From VXNE01 sp965261535 (GTDB lineage: Bacteria; Pseudomonadota; Gammaproteobacteria; Pseudomonadales; Azotimanducaceae), in NCBI GenBank assembly GCA_965261535.1, contig OZ253469.1:2418001-2482000 (forward strand): a stretch of 64,000 nucleotides of DNA, written 5' to 3'. The translations under genes and the position numbers were made by a program. The notes beneath the pieces are model-generated. The model saw only the letters and a program-made list of their open reading frames with translations. It was not told the origin of the DNA and ran no database searches. Below, one piece after another: positions 34,179-42,710 of this stretch (the stretch's first letter is position 1; each line of letters starts with the position of its first letter).

Positions 34179-34414
34179 CCGCGCCTGGCGCGGATCCGAG
34201 GCGAGATCGAGGCATTTTCGGAGGACGGCGCGGAACGGATCGGCACGAAGATCGGGTCTGAACTAAGGGCCTTGCTGCAGAACGCCTGTGGGGGAGATTA
34301 CCGCCGCACGCGGTCGGGTTGTTGTGTCTCGCCATGAAGGCTCGCGAGGATGGCGGCGGTGGCCGCCGGCTTCGGCATCTGCAATGGTCGTGGGCGTCGG
34401 CTTCGGCAACCACG
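34179..34414 (+). other. Gap with a possible relic of a YadA-type anchor
   Basis: No gene is assigned. At 34385-34424 the sequence encodes GVGFGNHGGE in the third frame, and at DNA level it resembles 37555-37590 of the adhesin (GVGFGNSGGE). It ends within the GTG-start region of the next lipoprotein. Confidence 0.35.
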
Positions 34415-35812
34415 GTGGCGAGGAAGAGGAAGCTCATATCGGCGGTACTCTCGCTCGCGTTGCTTTCGGGTTGCCAGACAACATTGAGTGTGCGCGAGTT
34501 CAACGGCCAACCACAGACCGGAATCTTGTACGCACTGTCCATGACCCAATATGACGTCAAGGTGACGTGGCGAATCGCGTCGTGCGAGGCAGATGGTTCC
34601 TTGAAATTTGCGACCAGATTCCAACTGGCGAAAAAGCATGTGGAAGACCCCGAAGCGATGTTCGTCATAGACCCCAAGTCGCTATCGAGCTTTTGGAACT
34701 CAGCGAGCGCACAGGTGGAATTCCACGAGGGCGACTTGAGGATAAGGTCGTTCAACGGCGCGGTCGCCGACAACGGTGGACCGGCGTCCGAATCTGTCGT
34801 TAAAGCGGTTGCGGGCGTGCTGTCAGTATTACCAACGGAAAATGCCGCAGCAACGGAAGCGTTGCCAGAAGTGAAGGTCTCGTGCGAACGGGTCAACCGG
34901 AATATCCAAGCTGTGGAGAAACACAAGAGCGCTGTTCAACGCCTCACCGAGAGTCTCAACCGTCAGATGCGGCGCGTAGCGCGCGCGGCAGCGGCGCAAA
35001 CAGCACTAATGCCCGGGTCGGATTGCTGCATCGATACCGAGGTCGCCTCTGCCGTCAGACACCTTGGCAGTCTTAAGGCTCAACTCAGGGCAGAAGAAGC
35101 CGAACTCGAACGCGCTCTGGGTGCGATTACATTCGTCAGGGAAATCACATGGCCGGAGAAGGGATCCGAAAACGTTCGTACACCTATCGAGATGCCTGAG
35201 AAGGCATTCGTGGAATCCATCGGCATGACGTATATGCCGGACCCTTTCGAATCTGCCACTATCAGTGTGGACTTGAAGCCAGTCAAGCAGACGCCGTGTC
35301 AGAATAATCGGTCACCTATCAAGGCTGGTCTTCGTTATCGCGTGCCGGCACAAGGCATGATCGTTTTCAAGAGCGGCGGACGAGTCATTTATCGGCACGA
35401 TGACATGATCGCCCAGCTTGGCTGTATTCATGGTCTTCCGATCAAGGCTCGACCATTCGAAAGAATCGAATTCTCGGCTGCGTACAACGAAGACGGCAGC
35501 CTCGCGTCAGTGGGGTACAGACAGAAGGCTTCAAGGTCGGCCAGCGTCTCGTCTATCCTGGAGGCGAACGTCGCGGAGTACAAGACGCTCGCGGAACAGA
35601 GGGCGCACGGGGCTGAAGCGAAACTTGATGCGGGATTGAAGCGCCTGCAAACCGAAGTGGCGATTGCCGAAGCAAAGGAAAAGCTTGGGCGTCGCGATAC
35701 GTCGGACGGAGCCAAGGCGGAAGAAGTCATGAACGCGGAAGACGTGATTCTCAAGGCAGTGATTGCCCGATTCGAAGCGGAGAAAACACTCCGTGCGCTG
35801 CGGGTGCGATGA
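34415..35812 (+). CDS. Large putative lipoprotein
   Basis: Not recognised. The 465-residue product starts probably at GTG 34415, giving a short signal peptide with lipobox LALLSGC. It begins TTLSVREFNGQPQTGILYALSMTQYDVKVTWR, a strand pattern seen in DUF4831-like lipoproteins (weak). A central coiled coil (residues 160-230, ERVNRNIQAVEKHK and RAEEAELERALG) and a C-terminal helix with NAEDVILKAVIARFEAEKTL follow. Three Cys suggest an extracytoplasmic fold. Located between the Crp-like regulator and the adhesin, both of which have CRP-type sites. Confidence 0.7.
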   Translation: MARKRKLISAVLSLALLSGCQTTLSVREFNGQPQTGILYALSMTQYDVKVTWRIASCEADGSLKFATRFQLAKKHVEDPEAMFVIDPKSLSSFWNSASAQVEFHEGDLRIRSFNGAVADNGGPASESVVKAVAGVLSVLPTENAAATEALPEVKVSCERVNRNIQAVEKHKSAVQRLTESLNRQMRRVARAAAAQTALMPGSDCCIDTEVASAVRHLGSLKAQLRAEEAELERALGAITFVREITWPEKGSENVRTPIEMPEKAFVESIGMTYMPDPFESATISVDLKPVKQTPCQNNRSPIKAGLRYRVPAQGMIVFKSGGRVIYRHDDMIAQLGCIHGLPIKARPFERIEFSAAYNEDGSLASVGYRQKASRSASVSSILEANVAEYKTLAEQRAHGAEAKLDAGLKRLQTEVAIAEAKEKLGRRDTSDGAKAEEVMNAEDVILKAVIARFEAEKTLRALRVR

Positions 35813-36205
35813 GCAAACCCGCCACCGGGTGGCGCGGCGGACGGTTAGACGATGCCGGTAACACATGACTCGCCGGTACGAGGCGGAGCCTCGCTGGTCT
35901 AGTGATCTCGCTACAGACGTAGATTCCGGTCTACCAGGGCTGCGCGGCGTTGTGGTCGCATTCGAGGGAATCGCGCCATCAGGTCGCGCGGGCGCGCCAG
36001 TGATTCGCCGGGGATTCTGTCCGCATCACCCCGTGAGACCGACACAGAATGTCGGCTAATGTGAAAATCTTCACATATCTGCCCTCCGAAAAATGGCGAG
36101 AATCCGAAGCTTGGGGAGAGCGAGGGACGTTCGGTGACCGACTGCTCGGGAACTTCAGCGGCCCGCTGGACCTGTGGACAACTCGCATTTGAGAGGATGA
36201 CTGAC
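35813..36205. other. Gap upstream of the adhesin with an operator and a tolC-like fragment
   Basis: No intact gene. It contains a CRP-type operator (36060-36075), a small hairpin (CGCCAC/GTGGCG near 35820) and a fragment at about 35948-36005 that strongly resembles an internal piece of tolC (52325-52382). The Shine-Dalgarno GAGAGG at 36190-36195 serves the adhesin start. Confidence 0.55.
36060..36075. promoter_or_regulatory. CRP-type operator upstream of the adhesin gene
   Basis: TGTGA-AAATCT-TCACA, a perfect CRP consensus site within AATGTGA...TCACATAT, the same extended context as the site at 26908. It lies about 130 bp before the adhesin start. Confidence 0.7.
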
Positions 36206-37711
36206 ATGATGCTCTATTTGGACAACGCCCCGAAGAGGGCAATTTGCCTCGCCTCGCTGTTGGGAGCGCTGATCTTTGCTACCAACGTCTGGGCCGATCC
36301 TGGGGTGACGGATCCGGACCCGTGTCCCGCAAACACAAAGCCGAAAGCCAAGCCGGCCACCGCCAAGCCGCCCACCGCCCAGCCGCCCCCCGGCGGTTCC
36401 TCTACCTTTGCAGCAGGCTGCGGTGCAGAGGTCAATGGAGCTGGAAGTATTGCTATTGGCGACGCCGCCCGTGTATCTGGGACCAGCCCAAAAAAGGATT
36501 ACAAGCTGTCTACCACCAAATTCAAGGTGACAAAGCAGGCCTTGGAAATAAAGGCACATCGTTTTAGTAATCTAGGAAGCCCAAATGTGGACTATGTTTT
36601 TCGGGATCTTGATGTCAACCGTGCTTTAGGAGCGAAAGGCATTATGACGCCTCAAGGCAATGTTGCGACGGTCGCGGACCTGCCTGCCATGGGGCTCACA
36701 CGTGAACAGTACAAGGACATACTCGACTGGTTAAAGGACAGTAGAAATAACGCGAAAGACATCAAAAAGTCACATTATGATATAGCGTTAGGGAACTTGA
36801 ATAAGATCGATATAGGAGCAGCGGTGGATACTGACGGAGAAATTATTTCTATACAATCTGTCGCGGTACCCGTCATTAACGCCGTCGCAATCGGCTCGAA
36901 GGCGGTAGTCCAGGGTGATGGCGGCGTCGCATTAGGAGCTGAGGCGAAGGTTGTCGGTGGGATCGTCAGGGACACCGCAGGCGATCCAGTGTTGGATGAG
37001 GATGGGAAGATTCAACACCGCGGGACAAACGGCATCGCAATCGGCTCGAAGGCGGTAGTCGAGGGTGTTGGCGGCGTCGCATTAGGAGCTGATGCGGTTG
37101 TCGGTGGGATCGTCAGGGACACCGCAGGCAATCCAGTGTTGGATGAGGATGGGAAGATTCAACACCGCGGGACAAACGGCATCGCCATCGGCAACGGTGC
37201 CAAAGTCAACGGCGATAACGGCATCGCCATTGGTGCCGGCGTTACGGCGGCAGACGATAACGAAATCGTCATCGGCACCTCCGCCCACAGCGCCATGATC
37301 GCCGGTGTCGACATCAAGGAGGCGCGCGACGACATCACGACCAATGTTACAAACATCGCGACCAATGTTACAAACATCGCGGCGAATACCGCTAGAATCA
37401 CTACCAACGAAGGTGGTATTGCGGCGAATGCTTCGGCCATCGCAGACTTCAACGACCGTTTGCTGGGCGTCGACGAGCGGGTCAAGCAGGTCGCCGCCAT
37501 GTCAGCGGCGTTAAGCGCCGTGCCGAACGCGGTGTCTGGCGATGGCGACTTTTTCCTCGGCGTCGGCTTCGGCAACTCCGGCGGTGAGCAGGGCATCGCG
37601 GTCGGCGTGTCCGCCCGCTTTGGCGCGAAAAAGAACATCGTAATCAACGCCGGTGCCGCCAGCGCCGGCGACGAAACCTCAGTTCGCGCAGGCGTCGGGT
37701 TCGTCTGGTAG
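36206..37711 (+). CDS. Trimeric autotransporter adhesin (YadA-like)
   Basis: The 501-residue protein has a signal peptide (LASLLGALIFATNVWA), a Pro/Lys linker, a head with left-handed roll repeats (NGIAIGSKAVV, GVALGAEAKV, NGIAIGNGAKV), a short stalk (TTNVTNIATNVTNIAANTARI) and a C-terminal YadA anchor (ERVKQVAAMSAALSAVPNAV to GVGFVW). It inserts a 12-stranded barrel as a trimer and exposes the head. The start follows GAGAGG by 10 nt. Two tandem 150-bp blocks duplicate one head region. Regulated probably by the upstream CRP-type site. Confidence 0.9.
   Translation: MMLYLDNAPKRAICLASLLGALIFATNVWADPGVTDPDPCPANTKPKAKPATAKPPTAQPPPGGSSTFAAGCGAEVNGAGSIAIGDAARVSGTSPKKDYKLSTTKFKVTKQALEIKAHRFSNLGSPNVDYVFRDLDVNRALGAKGIMTPQGNVATVADLPAMGLTREQYKDILDWLKDSRNNAKDIKKSHYDIALGNLNKIDIGAAVDTDGEIISIQSVAVPVINAVAIGSKAVVQGDGGVALGAEAKVVGGIVRDTAGDPVLDEDGKIQHRGTNGIAIGSKAVVEGVGGVALGADAVVGGIVRDTAGNPVLDEDGKIQHRGTNGIAIGNGAKVNGDNGIAIGAGVTAADDNEIVIGTSAHSAMIAGVDIKEARDDITTNVTNIATNVTNIAANTARITTNEGGIAANASAIADFNDRLLGVDERVKQVAAMSAALSAVPNAVSGDGDFFLGVGFGNSGGEQGIAVGVSARFGAKKNIVINAGAASAGDETSVRAGVGFVW
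36885..37181. repeat. Tandem duplication within the adhesin head
   Basis: Copy 1 (36885-37034, 150 bp) and copy 2 (37035-37181, 147 bp) are nearly identical; copy 2 lacks one codon. Each encodes IAIGSKAVV through DGKIQHRGTN. The start of a third unit follows. Confidence 0.9.
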
Positions 37712-37725
37712 GTTCAGCGCGGATA

Positions 37726-37770
37726 CGGTGGTCTGGGGTTCAGCGAGTCCCCCAGGGCCACAGACCACCG
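37726..37770 (+). terminator. Hairpin after the adhesin gene
   Basis: A 10-bp perfect stem (CGGTGGTCTG / CAGACCACCG) with an inner GGGG/CCCC pairing begins 14 bp after the stop. No T-run follows, so it may be Rho-assisted or protect the mRNA. Confidence 0.4.
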
Positions 37771-37874
37771 GTCGCCCCCTCGGACTCGCCGCCGCGTTGT
37801 CGTCACCAAGCGGTGGTACATGTCTTCCATGTCTGGTTTAAACCTGCGCCCTTGGCCTGCGTGGTGCTGGCTCT

Positions 37875-38684
37875 TTATGCGTCCGGGTCAATCCCCGACT
37901 TGCGGAGCAGGGTTTCAAGTTGCTTCCGCAATTCGGCTTCTCGCGTCTCTGCCGCGCGCTGGCCTTCCTCTGCGGCGCGACGCGCGTCCCGTTCCGTCCG
38001 CTGGCGTTCCTCCGCGGCGCGCTGGCGACCCTCCGCCGCTCGCTGGCGTTCCTCCGCGGCGTGCAGGCGACCCTCCGCCGCTTCCCGAGCCATCGCCGAC
38101 TCGCGGAAGGTTTCGAGTGCTTGCCCGGTCGCGGGGTGATGAAAACGCACCTGTCCCGCTTCCGCCCGCAAGTCGAACCCAAGGACGGCGCTGGGCAAGA
38201 CCGGCTCGCCACGTCGCAGCCGCGCATGGATCGGCCGATAGCGGCCGCCTTGCAGGCGCAATCCCTGCAGCGGCGGCTGGAAGAACTCGCCCCTTGGATC
38301 GAAGCGCCAATACTCCCGCACCCCGAGTTGCTCGTACAGAACGCGCTTGCGTTCGCGATCCTGCTTCCAGGTGCTCCCCGAGGCGACCTCCAGCACGAAA
38401 TCCGGAGCCTTGGGCTCCTCCCATAGCTTGTAGACCATCCGCGGGCGTTTCACCGCGCCGAAGACGACGAAGACATCCGGCGCCACGGCTTTCGCCGGGT
38501 CGCCTTCCTCGTAGTAGATCAGCAGGTCGGCGGAAACGTAAACGTTTGGGCGATCCCGGTAGTACATGTCGAGAGTTTCGGACGCGTTGATTATCGCGAC
38601 CCGCTGCCAGTCGTTCTCAGCCATGCGCCGACCGTCCGAACTGGGATAGCAGACGTCTTCGCGAGGGATGGGGGTCGGCTTCAC
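37875..38684 (-). CDS. Uma2 family nuclease-like protein with coiled-coil tail, copy 3
   Basis: The 269-residue protein starts at GTG 38684 (AAGGA 7 bp before it). Its Uma2 core includes VYVSADLLIYYEEGDPAKAVAPDVFVVFG and FVLEVASGSTWKQDRERK with REYWRFDPRGEF, followed by a long Arg/Glu/Ala-rich coiled coil (AAEERQRAAEGRQRAAEERQ). It is very similar to copy 7 at 43311, which has a shorter tail. The coil repeat unit of seven residues is expanded here by about 14 residues. Confidence 0.85.
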   Translation of the reverse strand: MKPTPIPREDVCYPSSDGRRMAENDWQRVAIINASETLDMYYRDRPNVYVSADLLIYYEEGDPAKAVAPDVFVVFGAVKRPRMVYKLWEEPKAPDFVLEVASGSTWKQDRERKRVLYEQLGVREYWRFDPRGEFFQPPLQGLRLQGGRYRPIHARLRRGEPVLPSAVLGFDLRAEAGQVRFHHPATGQALETFRESAMAREAAEGRLHAAEERQRAAEGRQRAAEERQRTERDARRAAEEGQRAAETREAELRKQLETLLRKSGIDPDA

Positions 38685-39030
38685 GGGCGTATCCTTCAAA
38701 GTGACGCGAGCGTGTTGCGCGTCGCGTTGCCGACAACCGTAGCATGTCCGCGCGGGCCTTCTCAAACAGCCTGCGCGAGCAACTGGACGGTGTTTCGTTT
38801 CGGTCCATTCGGACGGTGCCGGGTTGTTGTTGTTTCAAGATTTCGCGAGCGTACCAGCCCGGCATCCAGTCAGAGAATCGGAGATATCTGCAAGGCGCGT
38901 AGGAAGATTGCTCGGCGATGTCGAAGACTGTGTTCGAGCGGGCACCCTCGACGCGAATTGAGTTCCGCCGTGCCGCCGTGCTCCGGCCGCGGCGTTCGCT
39001 CGCCTCGTAGTAATGCGAACGCCTGTGTTC

Positions 39031-39316
39031 GAGTTCATCCGACGCGCACCGGCGCTGGTGTGGGCTGCCATCGGCGGTGATTTTCGCGTTGGCCGACTAT
39101 GTGCTGGAGCGTCGCTCCGTTGTGCGTATGGACCGCTTCGGCGATGCGCGGGGAGCACTGGCAGTGGAACTGGCGGTCGAGCCCATGCTGCGGCCGAACC
39201 CCGTGGCGGTCAGCAATCTCGGTCACCGCATGACGGCGTTCGACGAGGTCGTCGGGTTCGGCGTGTGTAGCGTCGATGATCGTGTGCTGGTGTTTGCGGG
39301 TCGCGACGAGAACGGA
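39031..39316 (+). pseudogene. Relic of the AhpA-like membrane gene
   Basis: The sequence matches the first ~95 codons of the gene at 44543 (DYVLERR, VEPMLRPN, NLGHRMTAFDEVVGF, DDRVLVFAGRD) but has lost about 23 bp near 39080, which shifts the frame, and ends abruptly at 39316. No function can be expected. Confidence 0.85.
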
Positions 39317-39667
39317 GCGTGGTGCCCGCGACTGACGCCCGTTTCGGGGTAGCAAGCTAAGCTACCAGGGCGCACACGGCTGCGCGGCGTGGAAACCGCT
39401 GGCGTTTTCCTACAGCGATTGCGGAGATTTGCGGATTTGGTGAAGTTCCCATCGGGTTCACAATGTCCGCCATGCTGCCGCGCGAGCCTGGTGCCACAAC
39501 CAACGCCCCGGGGGGCGCCGTGCTTTGGCCCCGCCCAAGCCCCGAGGAGACGCCGACCGACGCGCCGCGCGCCGCGCGAATTGAGTTTGCGGCGGCGGCC
39601 GTGCTACGGTCGCCGGACTTGCCTCCGTCACCGGGACGCGGCAAGTCTCGCAATGGAGGAGCCGCCG
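39317..39667 (+). other. Upstream part of Uma2 array unit 1
   Basis: No gene. From about 39375 it matches the intergenic parts of the later units (40470-40680, 41630-41840). It has a conserved promoter-like element at 39581-39610 and a GGTAGC/GCTACC hairpin at 39348-39366. Confidence 0.6.
39581..39610 (+). promoter_or_regulatory. Conserved promoter-like element, array unit 1
   Basis: TTGAGT, an 18-bp spacer and TACGGT. The same pair at the same spacing occurs at 40615, 41770, 42967 and 44465. Here it lies 58 bp before the ATG, a suitable distance for a promoter. Confidence 0.55.
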
Positions 39668-40363
39668 ATGCACGAACCCGTTCGCAGCGCATCCATCGTT
39701 GAGTATCCCACGTCGGACGGCGAACCCGTGGCGGAGACCAGCCTGCATTTCGAACGCATGACCTACGCGGCCCAGGCCCTGAAGAACCGCTTTGCGGACA
39801 GGCCGGACGTTTTCGTGGGCGCCAACATGCTCGTATACGATACGCCGGGCAACCCGCGCCGCCATCTGTCTCCCGACGTGTTCGTGGCGTTCGGCGTGGC
39901 GGACGGCGACCGCGACCTGTTCAAGATATGGGAGGAGAAGCCGCCGTCGTTCGTGCTGGAGGTGACGTCGAAGAGCACGCGCGGCGAGGACATGGGGACG
40001 AAGCGGCAACGGTACGCCGCGTGGGGCGTGGACGAATATTTCCTCTACGACCCCAGGGGGGAATATTTGACGCCGCCGCTTCAGGGTCTCGCGCTGCGCG
40101 CCGGCGCGTACCGGCCGCTGCCGCGGTCGCGGCTGCCGAACGGCGAGCGCGGCTATCGGAGCGCGGCGCTCGGCGTGCACCTGTGGCTCAAGGGTTCGGA
40201 GCTACGGCTTTTCGATCCGGCAACGGGACGGGATCTGCTGACGTACGCGGAGACGACTGCGCGCGTCGAGGAGGAAACGGCCGCCCGGATCCGGGCGGAG
40301 GCCAGGATTACTGAGCTGGAAGCCCGGATCCGCGAGCAGCGTATCCCGCCGACGGTGCCGTGA
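39668..40363 (+). CDS. Uma2 family nuclease-like protein, copy 4 (array unit 1)
   Basis: The 231-residue protein starts MHEPVRSASIVEYPTSDG after GGAGG (12 nt spacing). Its core has DVFVGANMLVYDTPGNPRRHLSPDVFVAFG, FVLEVTSKSTRGEDM and YAAWGVDEYFLYDPRGEY: the catalytic-type Asp, Glu and Lys/Gln positions of the Uma2 fold are kept. A short coiled coil (EEETAARIRAEARITELEARI) ends it. Most divergent member of the array. Confidence 0.87.
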   Translation: MHEPVRSASIVEYPTSDGEPVAETSLHFERMTYAAQALKNRFADRPDVFVGANMLVYDTPGNPRRHLSPDVFVAFGVADGDRDLFKIWEEKPPSFVLEVTSKSTRGEDMGTKRQRYAAWGVDEYFLYDPRGEYLTPPLQGLALRAGAYRPLPRSRLPNGERGYRSAALGVHLWLKGSELRLFDPATGRDLLTYAETTARVEEETAARIRAEARITELEARIREQRIPPTVP

Positions 40364-40796
40364 TCGCGGCTGTCGCGCGGCTGGTGGCTGAGCCTTGCTT
40401 TGGGAGACCCGATCCCGATAGGCGTTCGCGTCGGCAATAGGCGCACCGCGCGAGGTTCGCGCGGCGCGGCGCGGAAACTCTCGGCGTTCGCTTACAGCGA
40501 TTGCAGAGATTTGCCGATGCGGTGAACTTGCCGCCGGGTTCACAATTGTCGTCATGCTGCCGCGCGACCGCAACCCCGAAGGGACCCGGACTGACGCGCC
40601 GCCGCCGACGGGAATTGAGTTCGCGGTGGCGGCCATGCTACGGTCGCCCCACTTGCCGCCGACACCGGGACGAGGGAAGCCTTCAGCCCGCTGGATTGCC
40701 GTGCGCCCGTGACGCCAAGGGAACTCCGACGTTGCGAGTCCTCCAGCGGTGGTGGCACCTTCGATTCATGGAAGTCCCACAATCGAGGAGCGTCCC
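40364..40796 (+). other. Intergenic part of Uma2 array, unit 2
   Basis: No gene seen. It repeats in units 2 and 3 almost without change (compare 41514-41951), with the promoter-like element at 40615-40644 and the Shine-Dalgarno GAGGAG before the ATG. An extra ~100 bp lies between the element and the ATG compared with unit 1. Confidence 0.7.
40615..40644 (+). promoter_or_regulatory. Conserved promoter-like element, array unit 2
   Basis: TTGAGT-N18-TACGGT, identical in spacing to the other units. 153 bp before the start codon of copy 5. Confidence 0.5.
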
Positions 40797-41513
40797 ATGC
40801 ACGAACCCGTTCGCAACGTATCCATCGTTGAGTACCCGACGGCGGACGGCAAACCGGTGGCGGAGAGCGATCTGCATTTCCAGCGGCTGACCTATGTCGC
40901 GCATGTCCTCAAGATCCGCTACGAGACGCGGGCGGACGTTTTCGTGGGTGCCAACCTGCTCGTATACGATACGCCGGGCAACCCGCGCCGCCATCTGTCT
41001 CCCGACGTGTTCGTGGCGTTCGGCGTGGCGGACGGCGACCGCGACCTGTTCAAGATATGGGAGGAGAGGCCACCGTCGTTCGTGCTGGAGGTGACGTCGA
41101 AGAGCACGCGCGGCGAGGACATGGGGACGAAGCGGCAACGGTACGCCGCGTGGGGCGTGGATGAGTATTTCCTCTACGACCCCAGGGGGGAATATTTGAC
41201 GCCGCCGCTTCAGGGTCTCGCGCTGCGCGCCGGCGCGTACCGGCCGCTGCCGCGGTCGCGGCTGCCGAACGGGGAGCGCGGCTATCGGAGCGCGGCGCTC
41301 GGCGTGCACCTGTGGCTCAAGGGTTCGGAGCTACGGCTTTTCGATCCGGCAACGGGGCAGGATCTGCGAACACACGCGGAGGAAGCGGCCGCGCGCCGAG
41401 CTGCCGAGGCGCGGGCCGAAGACGAAACGGCCGCCCGGGCCCGGGCGGAAGCCAGGATCGCCGAGCTGGAAGCCCGGATCCGCAAGCAGCGTATCCCGCC
41501 GACGGTGCCGTGA
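40797..41513 (+). CDS. Uma2 family nuclease-like protein, copy 5 (array unit 2)
   Basis: The 238-residue protein begins MHEPVRNVSIVEYPTADG. The core FVGANLLVYDTPGNPRRHLS and VLEVTSKSTRGEDMG match copies 4 and 6 almost exactly. The tail carries one AARRAAEARAEDET unit. Nearly identical at DNA level to unit 3, so the duplication is recent. Confidence 0.87.
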   Translation: MHEPVRNVSIVEYPTADGKPVAESDLHFQRLTYVAHVLKIRYETRADVFVGANLLVYDTPGNPRRHLSPDVFVAFGVADGDRDLFKIWEERPPSFVLEVTSKSTRGEDMGTKRQRYAAWGVDEYFLYDPRGEYLTPPLQGLALRAGAYRPLPRSRLPNGERGYRSAALGVHLWLKGSELRLFDPATGQDLRTHAEEAAARRAAEARAEDETAARARAEARIAELEARIRKQRIPPTVP

Positions 41514-41951
41514 TCGCGGCTGTCGCGCGGCTGGTGGCTGAGCCTTGCTTTGGGAGACCCGATCCCGATAGGCGTTCGCGTCGGCAATAGGCGCATCGCG
41601 CGAGGTTCGCGCGGCGCGGCGCGGCGCGGAAACTCTCGGCGTTCGCTTACAGCGATTGCAGAGATTTGCCGATGCGGTGAACTTGCCGCCGGGTTCACAA
41701 TTGCCGTCATGCTGCCGCGCGACCGCAACCCCGAAGGGACCCGGACTGACGCGCCGCCGCCGACGGGAATTGAGTTCGCGGTGGCGGCCATGCTACGGTC
41801 GCCCCACTTGCCGCCGACACCGGGACGAGGGAAGCCTTCAGCCCGCTGGATTGCCGTGCGCCCGTGACGCCAAGGGAACTCCGACGTTGCGAGTCCTCCA
41901 GCGGTGGTGGCACCTTCGATTCATGGAAGTCCCACAATCGAGGAGCGTCCC
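41514..41951 (+). other. Intergenic part of Uma2 array, unit 3
   Basis: Near-identical to 40364-40796, with five extra bases in a GCGGCGCGGCGCGG run. No gene seen. Contains the promoter-like element at 41770-41799. Confidence 0.7.
41770..41799 (+). promoter_or_regulatory. Conserved promoter-like element, array unit 3
   Basis: TTGAGT-N18-TACGGT in the same position relative to the gene as in unit 2. Confidence 0.5.
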
Positions 41952-42710
41952 ATGCACGAACCCGTTCGCAACGTATCCATCGTTGAGTACCCGACGGCGG
42001 ACGGCAAACCGGTGGCGGAGAGCGATCTGCATTTCCAGCGGCTGACCTATGTCGCGCATGTCCTCAAGATCCGCTACGAGACGCGGGCGGACGTTTTCGT
42101 GGGTGCCAACCTGCTCGTATACGATACGCCGGGCAACCCGCGCCGCCATCTGTCTCCCGACGTGTTCGTGGCGTTCGGCGTGGCGGACGGCGACCGCGAC
42201 CTGTTCAAGATATGGGAGGAGAGGCCACCGTCGTTCGTGCTGGAGGTGACGTCGAAGAGCACGCGCGGCGAGGACATGGGGACGAAGCGGCAACGGTACG
42301 CCGCGTGGGGCGTGGACGAGTATTTCCTCTACGACCCCAGGGGGGAATATTTGACGCCGCCGCTTCAGGGTCTCGCGCTGCGCGCCGGCGCGTACCGGCC
42401 GCTGCCGCGGTCGCGGCTGCCGAACGGGGAGCGCGGCTATCGGAGCGCGGCGCTCGGCGTGCACCTGTGGCTCAAGGGTTCGGAGCTACGGCTTTTCGAT
42501 CCGGCAACGGGGCAGGATCTGCGAACACACGCGGAGGAAGCGGCCGCGCGCCGAGCTGCCGAGGCGCGGGCCGAAGACGAAGCGGCCGTCCGCCGAGCTG
42601 CCGAGGCGCGGGCCGAAGACGAAACGGCCGCCCGGGTCCGGGCGGAAGCCAGGATCGCCGAGCTGGAAGCCCGGATCCGCAAGCAGCGTATCCCGCCGAC
42701 GGCGCCGTGA
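41952..42710 (+). CDS. Uma2 family nuclease-like protein, copy 6 (array unit 3)
   Basis: The 252-residue protein equals copy 5 except for an extra 14-residue coiled-coil unit (AVRRAAEARAEDET) from a 42-bp in-frame duplication near 42590. The core is unchanged. The start and Shine-Dalgarno match unit 2. Confidence 0.87.
   Translation: MHEPVRNVSIVEYPTADGKPVAESDLHFQRLTYVAHVLKIRYETRADVFVGANLLVYDTPGNPRRHLSPDVFVAFGVADGDRDLFKIWEERPPSFVLEVTSKSTRGEDMGTKRQRYAAWGVDEYFLYDPRGEYLTPPLQGLALRAGAYRPLPRSRLPNGERGYRSAALGVHLWLKGSELRLFDPATGQDLRTHAEEAAARRAAEARAEDEAAVRRAAEARAEDETAARVRAEARIAELEARIRKQRIPPTAP

Larger units (their letters stand above)
37875..39316. repeat. Large direct repeat, left block (Uma2 plus start of the neighbouring gene)
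   Basis: Corresponds to 43311-44840 with the same gene orientations: a Uma2 gene on minus and the beginning of an AhpA-like gene on plus. The homology starts exactly at the Uma2 stop codons. The left block has a deletion of about 120 bp near 38900 and a truncated neighbour. Confidence 0.85.
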
